A stretch of DNA of 64,000 nucleotides from Telmatobacter sp. DSM 110680 (GTDB lineage: Bacteria; Acidobacteriota; Terriglobia; Terriglobales; Acidobacteriaceae): the NCBI RefSeq assembly GCF_039994875.1, contig NZ_CP121196.1, forward strand, positions 3,286,001-3,350,000, written 5' to 3'. Made by a program: the position numbers and the translations under genes. Of the stretch, positions 45,759 through 53,501 are shown in pieces. The notes beneath the pieces are model-generated. The model was given only the letters and a program-made list of their open reading frames with translations. It had not been told where the DNA came from and did not search any database. The stretch's first letter is position 1. Each line of letters opens with the position of its first letter.

Positions 45759-45898
45759 AGGTGCGCTGCGGCACCTTGTCTGAAAGCCCAACTCACGATT
45801 TGAGTCTGCTGGCGGTTAGAGAAACAGTGAGCAAAAGTCCCAGCAACCCGTGATTGGGAAAATCGTAATTGGATAATCTGAAGCAAGTAAGCTTCAGA
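45759..45898 (-). promoter_or_regulatory. Hairpin-rich 5' leader of the Ig/Fn3 lipoprotein gene
   Basis: Three perfect stems lie upstream of the start codon at 45743: AGGTGC/GCACCT at 45759-45764 and 45771-45776 (directly before the ribosome site), ACTCA/TGAGT at 45791-45805, and TCTGAAGC/GCTTCAGA at 45877-45884 and 45891-45898. The set suggests a structured mRNA leader. I compared it by eye with the c-di-GMP-I riboswitch and found no match. No known riboswitch class is assigned. Confidence 0.35.
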
Positions 45899-46376
45899 GG
45901 CTCAAGGTTGTTTCACTCCTTTCACCCGGGGTCCAACCCATCCCCAAAGCAGGAATTTCCGCACGTGTAGCGCCGGCTTCTCTAGCGCCACACGAAATTC
46001 AATCCTTCATTACCAAGGGTGTCTTGTATCAGTGCGAAACGCTCGATCAGCGAGTCGTCTTGCGGAACAACCCTTCTTGCCAAAGACAGAATGCGAAGAC
46101 GCACTCGGTCCTGATGGCGCGCAGCTTACGTTCGCTGCAATGCAGTTTTTGAGCCCTGGTTTAGAAATCTCTATGTGGCGCTGTTGCAAGAGGTTGACCA
46201 AAGGTCTACCAAAGAAGGTTACTTTAGTGGTATCTCAATAAATCGTTATACTTGCAGCGCTGGTGTGAGTTGTTTTCAACAGGTAGCATGCTTCGCTCCA
46301 TTGAAGTTAGCTATGTAAATGTTTCACTGTCTGGTATTAACTACAGAGTAAATCTAAGATTTTTTACATTAAGCAT
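45899..46376. other. Intergenic stretch with no recognised gene
   Basis: About 480 bp between the lipoprotein leader and the end of the nucleotidyltransferase gene. The short frames inside have no ribosome sites or domain sense. The part near 46200-46376 is AT-rich and contains the palindrome AAATCT-A-AGATTT at 46350-46362 and a GGTTACTTTAGTGG stretch at 46217. I see no RNA gene or mobile element. Confidence 0.6.
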
Positions 46377-47528
46377 TTATCGACCTTTCCGGTCCAAAAG
46401 TAGGCGAACTGGGCGAATAAGGTAATAAAGCGATGCCAGTGCTTTGGGGAGCTTCACGACCGAGCGATCTCGGGCTGTGGGCTGCAGGAATTTGGGCGAT
46501 AACATAACAGCGACGGTTTGCCAAAACCCCAGGAGTTGAATAAAGTAGGGCACCAGTCCGTCCGGCTTCATGCCGGGATTCTCCGCAACGTGTTTTCCCA
46601 GAAACTCCGCAAGTTTCCGCGCCCTTCGATCCCCTTCAAATCTCCGCAACACTTCGGTGGGCACCTCAGCGCCGGAAATCTCCCTGGCCAATAGAACCCC
46701 GAGGGCAACGCAGCGAGTCAGTCCCACGCGCTTTGCTTCCTGCCGCACAAAATCCCAATCCAGCCGCGGCTCACTTTCCAGCAGCCTCGCGACGTCGCAA
46801 ATCCATACAAGTCTTGACCACACGTGCTTGCTTCCGTGCATGCAAAGCATTAGCAGGCACGAAGCTGCGTCGAAATTCAATACGTCGGCGCCCGCCAGTC
46901 TCGTCATTCTTCGGCGCGGCCATACCCAGTCGAGACCGATGTCGTGCCGATAGCGCGGCTGCGTCAGTTCCAACCTCCAGCGCAACTCCAGCACCATCCC
47001 ATCATCAGGACGCTCGAAGTGGTATTCGAAGTAGTCCTTCTTTGCCGGTGATCCATCTTCCAGGACATCTGTCTTAAGTTCATAGCCTCGCTCCTTCATA
47101 AGTTGCGCAGCCGGCAGCAAATCGCGATACCGGATCAGAATGTCAAGGTCGCCTGCAGTACGGGCGGTCATGTCTCCGTAGGCGGACGCACCCAGCACTA
47201 CGCCCTTGAAGGGAATTGCTGCGATTTCTGATCTTTCGAATAACCTCAGCACTTCCAGCAGCTCAGCTGCATTTGCGAAGCAGTGGAACGCATTTCGATC
47301 GAACTCCGATCGCGCAAGTTCCAGGGCCTTTGAATCGACACCGGTTTGATTCGCTGCGAGCGCGGAGAATAGGCCCGGCAAGATGCCATGCTGTCGTGCA
47401 GCCTCGATCACCTCTTCCCAGCATGAGATCTTCCTTGCCAACTCCGGGATTGTATGGTCGCAGCCCGCCGCACTCTTCCGCACAACCGCTCGAAGTAGGT
47501 TAGCTGTGTCGCGATCTACAACCCTCAT
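46377..47528 (-). CDS. Uncharacterised nucleotidyltransferase (NTP_transf_5, PF14907-like)
   Basis: A 383-residue protein with the polymerase-beta-like nucleotidyltransferase core: IPFKGVVLGASAYGDM, then RTAGDLDILIR with the metal-binding Asp pair at about residues 127 and 129, and a later Asp/Glu strand (MVLELRW). The C-terminal helical half holds CMHGSKHVWSRLVWICDVARLL, a hallmark of this family. Such proteins occur next to PqqD-like and HPr-kinase-like genes in RiPP and exopolysaccharide loci; their substrate is unknown. The start at 47528 has GAGGTAAGG directly upstream and is preferred over a TTG 60 bp earlier. It is divergent from the PqqD gene across 268 bp. Confidence 0.82.
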   Translation of the reverse strand: MRVVDRDTANLLRAVVRKSAAGCDHTIPELARKISCWEEVIEAARQHGILPGLFSALAANQTGVDSKALELARSEFDRNAFHCFANAAELLEVLRLFERSEIAAIPFKGVVLGASAYGDMTARTAGDLDILIRYRDLLPAAQLMKERGYELKTDVLEDGSPAKKDYFEYHFERPDDGMVLELRWRLELTQPRYRHDIGLDWVWPRRRMTRLAGADVLNFDAASCLLMLCMHGSKHVWSRLVWICDVARLLESEPRLDWDFVRQEAKRVGLTRCVALGVLLAREISGAEVPTEVLRRFEGDRRARKLAEFLGKHVAENPGMKPDGLVPYFIQLLGFWQTVAVMLSPKFLQPTARDRSVVKLPKALASLYYLIRPVRLLLDRKGR

Positions 47529-47667
47529 CCTTACCTCTTCCGTAGCAGCGTCATTGAGCTGGCGTCTCGTAGTTTTATTGTTCCGCAACTCGAGCGATCT
47601 ACTTTAGTTCTCTCCTCGTCTCTCAACTCCAAAGTTTTATATCCCCAGAAAGTACCATGCGAGGTAG

Positions 47668-47697
47668 ATTACCAGTCGGAGTGAAAGCGTTACTCAC
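47668..47697 (+). promoter_or_regulatory. TTAC direct repeat in divergent nucleotidyltransferase/PqqD promoter region
   Basis: ATTACCAGTC at 47668-47677 and GTTACTCAC at 47689-47697 place two TTAC cores 21 bp apart, two turns of DNA. The same arrangement appears upstream of both large secreted proteins and of the XRE regulator. It lies about 100 bp before the PqqD start and about 140 bp before the nucleotidyltransferase start. A shared operator is possible; the core is short, so chance cannot be excluded. Confidence 0.3.
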
Positions 47698-47796
47698 GAA
47701 GAGAAGAATGAAGTGCTTAGTTCTATCGCGTCTAGCTGGATGAGCTATCCTTCAACTGCATTCTCGTCCCGCAAGAGAGAAGCTAGGAGATTTCCC

Positions 47797-48243
47797 ATGC
47801 AAGTTGAGCGCATCAGCTCTGAAGATTTGGTTGTCAACTCCATGCCTGATGGTTCTCGGGTCATCCGCAATGTGAAGGACGAAACCGTATTCGCCCTGAA
47901 CGCAACGGCCGGCGCTGCGTGGGACGCATGCTCCTCTGCTACTACTATCTCTGGCGTTGCTGAAGAAATGAGGCGCTCGTTCGATTCCAAGGTCACTGAT
48001 GAAATCGCCGAAGCCTCTATCGTTGAACTGCGGGATAAGAAACTCATCAATATCTCGGGTTCGGGATTCAAGGCCACTCGTCGTCAGGTGCTGGCCGGGC
48101 TAAGCGCCGTTGCGCTGCCGCTCGTCGTTTCACTCACCGTTGGCGAGCAAAAGGCGCACGCTCAGAACGCGCAATCGAATGACGAAAACTGGCAAAGACC
48201 GCACGCCAGCGTTCCCAAATCACATAAAAAAGACGGATTCTGA
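47797..48243 (+). CDS. PqqD-domain protein with twin-arginine-like segment and 26-residue C-terminal tail
   Basis: A 148-residue protein. Residues 1 to about 90 are a PqqD/RRE winged-helix domain (VIRNVKDETVFALNATAGAAWDAC and the AEEMRRSFDS...LRDKKLI helix-strand), the fold that binds leader peptides in RiPP systems. It is followed by TRRQVLAGL (Arg95-Arg96), a hydrophobic run to about residue 115 and KAHAQ, which looks like a Tat signal with an AxA cleavage site at 120-122. The tail 123-148 is polar and holds Ser, Asn, Trp, His and Lys but no Cys. AGGAG stands 7 bp before the ATG, which settles the start although the frame is open further upstream. It may be a self-contained recognition-domain/cargo fusion or a membrane-anchored chaperone. 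Confidence 0.82.
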   Translation: MQVERISSEDLVVNSMPDGSRVIRNVKDETVFALNATAGAAWDACSSATTISGVAEEMRRSFDSKVTDEIAEASIVELRDKKLINISGSGFKATRRQVLAGLSAVALPLVVSLTVGEQKAHAQNAQSNDENWQRPHASVPKSHKKDGF

Positions 48244-48352
48244 TTCGTCGATTTACTCCATTTCCTTGTTCGTCATTTTGCTGTTGATGCCTTTTCCCCT
48301 CGATTCTGTTTGACGCCGTTCCCGTCCTGGGTTGCGAGAGCGCGTTCGTAAC

Positions 48353-48383
48353 GACAATGGCGGCCGATAAGGCCGCCATTGTC
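48353..48383. terminator. Perfect 13-bp hairpin between PqqD and kinase genes
   Basis: GACAATGGCGGCC (48353-48365), loop GATAA, GGCCGCCATTGTC (48371-48383). The stem is perfect and GC-rich, 27 bp before the kinase start. No run of T follows, so it is not a canonical rho-independent terminator; it may end or protect the PqqD transcript and separate it from the kinase gene. Confidence 0.55.
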
Positions 48384-48397
48384 ATATATGCCTCGTT

Positions 48398-48403
48398 TAC
48401 TCT
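48398..48403 (+). promoter_or_regulatory. Possible -10 element of a leaderless kinase transcript
   Basis: TACTCT fits the TANNNT form of a -10 box and ends 6 bp before the ATG at 48410, so transcription would begin at or next to the start codon. No Shine-Dalgarno is present. The spacing is the same as at ispH. Support is weak because the hexamer is not close to TATAAT. Confidence 0.3.
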
Positions 48404-48409
48404 CTAACC

Positions 48410-49201
48410 ATGACTTCCTGCGGTAGCTTCGGATTTGGTCTGCACGCATTCGACTCCTTGATTCAGATTGAGTGCGCGGACGCCGAAATCCTCGATGCTC
48501 TTGAACGCTACATATTCCCGCCGATTCTCCGCGTCAGGTCCGAGTCATCTCATCCAGATATATTCCTTCGCGTGGATAGAAGCGACGGATCCTTCGACGT
48601 ATCGGTGAATCATCAGCTGACCGCGTCGGTTAGCGAACTTCACTATGCCGCCCTTGCCGCAGTCAAGGCTCTCGATGATGCCGTCGTTCATCGCATGACT
48701 ATGTATCGTGCCGTCCACGCGGGTGCGGTCATGATCGACGGAAGAGCGTTGTTGCTTCCGGGTTCTTCACATGCAGGGAAGTCTTCCCTTGTGGCCGAAC
48801 TTCTGCGCCGCGGGGCTTCCTGCTTCTCTGACGAATACGCCCTCATCGACGATGAAGGCCGTATACATTCGTATCCGCGTCCCCTTCTTCTCCGCAACGG
48901 TCGCCCCCAGCAGTCCTTGTTTCTTCCTGAAGATCTCAACTCGATCTTCGCTGCCAGTACAGCACCCGTGGGTTGGATTCTTGCTCTTGATTATGTTTCG
49001 TCAGGACGATGGGATGTACATGAAATCGCCCAGGGCGAGGCGGTCTTGCTTCTCCTAAGCAATACGCCTCACGAGATGGCAAAGTCGCCGGGGATGATCG
49101 ACTTTTTCCTTCGTACAGTGGTTAACGCTGTCTGCTACGCAGGACAACGCGGCGATGTAGCTGATGCTGCAACCCGCATCCTCAACCTGATCGGTCGGTG
49201 A
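48410..49201 (+). CDS. HPr-kinase-like (HprK-related) protein
   Basis: A 263-residue protein with an HprK-type P-loop, GSSHAGKSS at residues 118-126, and the downstream acidic SDEYALID that corresponds to the catalytic Asp region. The typical HprK N-terminal domain is reduced to about 100 residues. It does not belong to a PTS operon, so HPr is unlikely to be its substrate. Related kinases phosphorylate peptides in some lasso-peptide clusters and accompany PqqD and nucleotidyltransferase genes elsewhere. Its neighbour 167 bp upstream is the PqqD-tail protein, a possible partner or substrate. No ribosome site is visible before the ATG. Confidence 0.82.
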   Translation: MTSCGSFGFGLHAFDSLIQIECADAEILDALERYIFPPILRVRSESSHPDIFLRVDRSDGSFDVSVNHQLTASVSELHYAALAAVKALDDAVVHRMTMYRAVHAGAVMIDGRALLLPGSSHAGKSSLVAELLRRGASCFSDEYALIDDEGRIHSYPRPLLLRNGRPQQSLFLPEDLNSIFAASTAPVGWILALDYVSSGRWDVHEIAQGEAVLLLLSNTPHEMAKSPGMIDFFLRTVVNAVCYAGQRGDVADAATRILNLIGR

Positions 49202-49209
49202 TTAACGTG

Positions 49210-49234
49210 CCGCTTTGCCGAAATCGAGAAGCGG
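49210..49234. terminator. Weak hairpin between convergent genes
   Basis: CCGCTT (49210-49215) and AAGCGG (49229-49234) can pair across a 13-base loop in the 43-bp gap between the kinase and the convergent secreted-protein gene. It could serve both. No T-run is seen. Confidence 0.3.
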
Positions 49235-49244
49235 AGCTCTTATT

Positions 49245-52091
49245 CTACGGAACGGTCACGGTCGTCGTGTTCGATGGTGTACTCTCGACACCCGTAGAGT
49301 CCACACTCGTAACGTAATATTCGTAGCTCTGACCGCTCTGCACGTTGGAGTCGGTAAATGCGGTTAGGACATCCATGGAGTTCACCACAGCGAACGAAGT
49401 AGTCCCACCCAATGCGCGATAGATGTTGTATCCCGCGATCGGATCTGAGGTTCCGCTCGGAGCGCCCCAGTTGAGCAGCACCTGATGCGGATTCCCCGTA
49501 CCGCTCAGGGCCACCGTGGCTGTTGAATTCGCTGACGAATTGCTGCTGACCGTCAGCTGTCCCGTGGCCGGGCCGGTCGCGGTTGGATCGAATGTCATCG
49601 TGATGTTCATCGTCTGACCTGGGTTCAACGTGGCGGGCAGGCTCACCGGTGTGACTGTGAAGCCACTTCCCGTAACGGTAACCGCGTTAACCGTCACGGG
49701 CGCCGTACCGGTTGAAGTCATCGTCACCGTCTGCGTCGTAGCGTTATTGATCACGATGGGGCCAAATGCGATGCTGGTTGCATTCAGGCTCAAGGCAGGC
49801 GTTGCCGCATTCAGTTGCAAGGACGCCGACTGCGATGTGCTGCCGGACGCTGCCGTCAATGTGATGGTTTGCGCGCTGGTTACTGCTGAGACGTTTGCTG
49901 TGAACGATGCACTTGTCGCCGTAGCCGGCACCGTGATGGATACTGGCACTGTTACCGCGCTACCGCTGCTTGTAATGGAAACGCTCACGCCACCGGTCGG
50001 CGCAGAACCAGACAGGCTCACCGTACAGTTGTCTGCCAGAGATCCCGTGATCGATGTGCTGCTGCAGGCAAGCGCGCTCACGGTTGGAGTTATCGTGGTT
50101 CCGGTACCACTGAGACTCACAGTGGTGTTGGGAGCATTGCTTGAGATCGTCAGTTGCCCAGTTGATGCACTGGCGGTCGTAGGATCAAACTGCACCGTGA
50201 CGACCGCTGCCTGACCAGGATTCAAAGTGGCAGGGAAGCTTCCTCCCGACACTGAAAAACCCGAACCCGAAATCGAATCCGAGTTGATGGTCACGGCAAC
50301 CGTGCCGCTCGAGGTTATCGTCACTGACTTCGTGACTGCAGTGCCCACTGCGACATTGCCAAACGACAAGGATGTTGCGGAAAGGGTTAATGCTGGCGTC
50401 GCCGCATTCAGTTGTAATGCAAAGCTCTGCGACGAACCATTCTCGTTCGCTGTGAGTGTAGCTGTCTGTGCTGTGCTAACGGATGCGACGTTTGCAGTGA
50501 AGGTCGCCGTAGACGCGCCGGCCGGTACCGCCACGCTGCCAGGCACCGTTACTGAGCTGTTGTTACTTGCAAGTGACACGCTGAGGCCACCCGTCGGCGC
50601 AGGCCCTGACAGATTCACTGTGCACCCATCCGCCAGGGAGCCGGTGATCGAATTGTTGGTACAGGACAATGCACTGACCGTCGGAGTCGTCGTTGTGCCC
50701 GTGCCGCCAAGACTTACATTGGCGGTGGCAGCGTTGCTGGAGATGGTCAGTTGCCCTGTGGATGCGCTGGCCGTCGTGGGATCAAACTGAACGGTCAGGA
50801 CCATCGCCTGTCCGGGATTCAGCGTGGCAGGAAAAGTCCCTCCCGAAACCGAGAAACCTGTTCCTGAGATTGAGTCAGAATTGACGGTGAGCGCAACCGT
50901 GCCGCTTGAGGTCGCTGTCACTGACTTTGTAACCGCGGTGCCGACTGTAACGTTGCCAAACGACAGGGAAGTCGCACTCAGGCTCAAGGCGGGGACTGCC
51001 GCATTCAACTGCATCGCATAACTCTGCGATGTTCCGTTTGCGCTCGCCGAAATTGTTGCAGTCTGTGAAGTGCTCACCGACTTCACCTGTGCGGTCAGCG
51101 ACGCCGACGAAGCACCAGATGATACCGTCAGGCTGCCAGGAAGTGTTACCGCACTGTCATTGCTGACCAGAGTAACTGTCAGGCCGCTGGAGGGCGCTGG
51201 CGAAGTCAGCGATACCGTGCATGACGTAGTTCCCGCACCTGTAAACGAACTGCTACCGCAGGCAAATGCGCTAATCGAAGGTGCCAACTGAGATGCCGGT
51301 CCGGTCAGATTGATCGAAGTCGTCTTTGTAACTGATCCTTCCGTCGCAGTCAGCTTTACCGTCTGAGATGTGCTTACACTTGAGACGTTAGCCGTGAAAC
51401 TTGTACTCGTGGCACCCGATGGCACCGAGACGGAAGTCGGAACGCTCACAACGCTGCTGCTACTCGCCAGGTTGACTGTTAGACCGCCGCTCGGAGCCGG
51501 TGCGCTCAAGGTTACATTGCAGGAATCTGAGCCCGCTGCGATCATTGACGAACTTGCGCAGCTTAGTCCCGTCAGAGAAGCCGACGACGAATTAGATCCT
51601 TTGCCGTGTAATTTCACCGCCCCCGTTACGTTGAGCTTTGTGCTGGTCATCGCGTTGACGCTAAGTTGACCTACCGAATCCGTAGCGGTTCCGGGATCGT
51701 AGCTGACCTTCACGGTGATGCTGCGACTGGGCTCAAGGGTCGTAGGCAGTGCACCTCCCTCCACCACAAAGTTGCTGCTCGTGGTGGTCAGTTGTGCGAT
51801 CTCCAATGAAGACGTGCCTGAATTTGAGATTGCCACATACCGGAATGTCGGCTGACCCACGCTCACGTCCCCGAAATCGACGGTCGCCGGACTGACAACC
51901 AGCGATGGCGCGCTTGATGAAAACGGCTTGGTGTCCGCGCCACATCCTGAAAGACCAAGAGTGAGTGCCAACGCGGCGGAGCTAAGCGCGAACGCGCAAT
52001 GTTTTCGCCCGTTAGAACTGTTCCCTTGCCTTGAACTTGCTGTTTTCTTCGCCTCGATTATAAGGAACAATGAATTCCGGAATTTGTACAT
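49245..52091 (-). CDS. Large secreted lipoprotein: choice-of-anchor-D / Ig-like repeats with C-terminal Fn3
   Basis: A 948-residue exported protein. The N-terminus carries a signal with the lipobox LSGC near residue 50. Then come choice-of-anchor-D (ASPM/SPD-2/Hydin-like) domains with the motif LSFGNVxVGT...FDPTTASASTGQLTISSN, alternating with Ig-like domains that start SALxC and hold a Cys pair: one anchor-D, two Ig-like, then anchor-D/Ig-like twice, a last anchor-D (IAFGPIVINNATTQ) and a C-terminal Fn3 domain ending VESTPSNTTTVTVP. The start is chosen on AGGTGAG directly before the ATG; an in-frame ATG 21 bp upstream is less likely. The protein is probably a cell-surface, adhesion or matrix component. 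Confidence 0.87.
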   Translation of the reverse strand: MYKFRNSLFLIIEAKKTASSRQGNSSNGRKHCAFALSSAALALTLGLSGCGADTKPFSSSAPSLVVSPATVDFGDVSVGQPTFRYVAISNSGTSSLEIAQLTTTSSNFVVEGGALPTTLEPSRSITVKVSYDPGTATDSVGQLSVNAMTSTKLNVTGAVKLHGKGSNSSSASLTGLSCASSSMIAAGSDSCNVTLSAPAPSGGLTVNLASSSSVVSVPTSVSVPSGATSTSFTANVSSVSTSQTVKLTATEGSVTKTTSINLTGPASQLAPSISAFACGSSSFTGAGTTSCTVSLTSPAPSSGLTVTLVSNDSAVTLPGSLTVSSGASSASLTAQVKSVSTSQTATISASANGTSQSYAMQLNAAVPALSLSATSLSFGNVTVGTAVTKSVTATSSGTVALTVNSDSISGTGFSVSGGTFPATLNPGQAMVLTVQFDPTTASASTGQLTISSNAATANVSLGGTGTTTTPTVSALSCTNNSITGSLADGCTVNLSGPAPTGGLSVSLASNNSSVTVPGSVAVPAGASTATFTANVASVSTAQTATLTANENGSSQSFALQLNAATPALTLSATSLSFGNVAVGTAVTKSVTITSSGTVAVTINSDSISGSGFSVSGGSFPATLNPGQAAVVTVQFDPTTASASTGQLTISSNAPNTTVSLSGTGTTITPTVSALACSSTSITGSLADNCTVSLSGSAPTGGVSVSITSSGSAVTVPVSITVPATATSASFTANVSAVTSAQTITLTAASGSTSQSASLQLNAATPALSLNATSIAFGPIVINNATTQTVTMTSTGTAPVTVNAVTVTGSGFTVTPVSLPATLNPGQTMNITMTFDPTATGPATGQLTVSSNSSANSTATVALSGTGNPHQVLLNWGAPSGTSDPIAGYNIYRALGGTTSFAVVNSMDVLTAFTDSNVQSGQSYEYYVTSVDSTGVESTPSNTTTVTVP
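49800..51010 (-). repeat. Two tandem ~600-bp coding repeats
   Basis: Equivalent points recur at about 49805, 50408 and 51003 (all read TTCA-rich then CTGCGA on the + strand), a period of 595-603 bp or about 199 residues. Each unit encodes one choice-of-anchor-D plus one Ig-like domain. The units are similar enough at the DNA level to permit recombination and copy-number change. Confidence 0.75.
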
Positions 52092-52497
52092 CAGCTCACC
52101 TGTGCCAATCAAAAGATGGCGTTCAAGTCAACCAATGCAGAAGCCCGCGGAAGAAGGGATGGATGTATATTGCGCCTTGGTTGACTATCAGCAGGATCGT
52201 CCCTGAGAGGGTAAGGGTACAGGTGACGATGGTCACGGATGGGCCATGTACTGATTACCTTTGTACTACCTACGCAACGTATTGCACCATTTGTGTTTGA
52301 ATCGCTTGAGTAACTCGAAAGTGGGAGATCCATTAGCTGTCAAAACCCGTGAAAAGTCGAGCGGATTGGTTACTGGTAACTACTCACAAAAGTTACTGTT
52401 TCGACATGCAGCGCGGCGCGGCAGTTTGTCGCAAAATCAAAAGCGAAGTGCGCATCGTATCGGAGCGACTCGCACAGCGCTGAACAATTGAAAGCAA
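52092..52497. other. Intergenic region upstream of the large lipoprotein
   Basis: About 400 bp with no supported gene. It holds the promoter and leader of the minus-strand lipoprotein, including the TTAC repeat region at 52369-52397 and a GATTACCTTTG stretch at 52255 that has a counterpart at the same distance (about 165 bp) upstream of the paralogue starting at 53501. The short frames inside lack ribosome sites. Confidence 0.6.
52369..52400 (-). promoter_or_regulatory. Dyad plus TTAC repeat upstream of the large lipoprotein gene
   Basis: GTTACTGGTAAC (52369-52380) is a dyad of GTTAC and GTAAC about a two-base centre. A second TTACTGTT follows with its TTAC core at 52393, 23 bp from the first. 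The dyad centre is about 283 bp upstream of the start at 52091; a close match lies about 286 bp upstream of the paralogue. It may bind a dimeric regulator such as the XRE protein at 54022. Confidence 0.4.
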
Positions 52498-52529
52498 GCG
52501 CGGCAGTTTTGCATTTAGATCTGCCGCGC
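52498..52529 (-). terminator. Likely rho-independent terminator of the 52536 gene
   Basis: GCGCGGCAG (52498-52506) pairs perfectly with CTGCCGCGC (52521-52529) over a 14-base loop. Read on the minus strand it begins 7 bp after the stop codon and is followed by a T-rich stretch (TTGCTTTC). Confidence 0.6.
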
Positions 52530-52535
52530 CAAAGT

Positions 52536-53501
52536 CTACGGAACAGTCACAGTTGTTTCGTTGGATGGCGAACTCTCGACGCCTGCAGAGTCTACGCTCG
52601 TCACGTAATAGGTATAGCTGCTTCCACTCTGTACTCCAGCATCTGTATAGGCTGTTTGCGCATCCATGGAGTCCACTACTGCGAATGAAGTTGTTCCGCC
52701 GGGTGCACGATACACCTTGTATCCCGTAATCGGCATGCTGGATCCACTCGGCGCACTCCAGGTCAGTTCCACCTCGTGCGGACTGCCCGTTCCGCTCAGA
52801 GATACCGTCAAAGTAGGATTCGTTGGCGAATTGCTGCTGATGGACAATTGGCCCGTATATGAGCCCGCGACTCCTGGATCGAATTGCACATTGAGCGTCA
52901 GGGACTGCCCCGGACTCAGCGTGGCTGGCAGCGTCGTCCCCGATACCGAAAAGCCACTACCGCTCACATTCACAGAGCTCACGGTCACTGGTGAAGTTCC
53001 TGTCGAACTCAAGACCACCGGCTGCGATACGGGCGTGTTTAATCGCACGCTTCCAAATGACAGTGAGCTTCCATTCACACTGAGAGCCGCTGTTCCCGTG
53101 GAAGGCGCAAGCGTGATGTTGAAAGTTGTTGATAGGCCGCCCAACTGGGCGGTAATCACCGCCGCTTGGTTTGTAGCGACGCTGGCTACCTTTGCGCTGA
53201 ATCCTGCGCTAGTTGCCCCCGCCCTCACAGTTACGTCACTCGGAACCACGACCGCAGGATTGTTGCTTGTCAGAGCTACGTGGAACTTGCTGATGGCAGG
53301 CGACGTGAGGTAAACCGAGCAGGCGTCCGTCGACGCCCCGCGATAAGCATTAGAGCTGCATGAAATGTGGCTCAGTGCAGGCGCCGCAGAAGCTCCTAAA
53401 GTTGCTGACAGCAAAATAACAACCGTCAGAAGTTTTCGGAAGTTGTTGAGAAGAGAGGAGGAGAGAGTAAAAATCAAAAAGACTGCTTTACTACGATGCA
53501 T
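52536..53501 (-). CDS. Secreted Ig-like / choice-of-anchor-D / Fn3 protein
   Basis: A 321-residue exported protein with a signal peptide that ends near LGASAAPAL (AxA cleavage, no lipobox). It has one Ig-like domain (ISCSSNAYRG...DACSVYL, Cys pair), one choice-of-anchor-D domain (SLSFGSVRLNTPVSQ...FDPGVAGSYTGQLSISSN) and a C-terminal Fn3 (VELTWSAPSGSSMPITGYKVYRAPGG) ending VESSPSNETTVTVP. Its last 190 residues are close to the end of the 948-residue neighbour, so the two arose by duplication. Being free of a lipobox, it may be released while its paralogues are anchored. Confidence 0.85.
   Translation of the reverse strand: MHRSKAVFLIFTLSSSLLNNFRKLLTVVILLSATLGASAAPALSHISCSSNAYRGASTDACSVYLTSPAISKFHVALTSNNPAVVVPSDVTVRAGATSAGFSAKVASVATNQAAVITAQLGGLSTTFNITLAPSTGTAALSVNGSSLSFGSVRLNTPVSQPVVLSSTGTSPVTVSSVNVSGSGFSVSGTTLPATLSPGQSLTLNVQFDPGVAGSYTGQLSISSNSPTNPTLTVSLSGTGSPHEVELTWSAPSGSSMPITGYKVYRAPGGTTSFAVVDSMDAQTAYTDAGVQSGSSYTYYVTSVDSAGVESSPSNETTVTVP

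Noticed and set aside
45744..46050. c-di-GMP-I (GEMM) riboswitch upstream of the lipoprotein
   Set aside because: Characteristic conserved blocks of that class were looked for on the minus strand and are absent.
46377..49201. Complete lasso-peptide cluster
   Set aside because: Kinase, PqqD and nucleotidyltransferase genes are present but no asparagine-synthetase-like cyclase, leader protease or separate precursor gene was found nearby.
49800..51600. Repeats considered as a CRISPR array
   Set aside because: The period is about 600 bp and the repeats are coding; there are no short repeats with unique spacers.
49630..51669. Series of + strand frames opposite the large lipoprotein
   Set aside because: They repeat because the real minus-strand gene has tandem repeats; composition (V, A, T, P) is that of a mirror frame.
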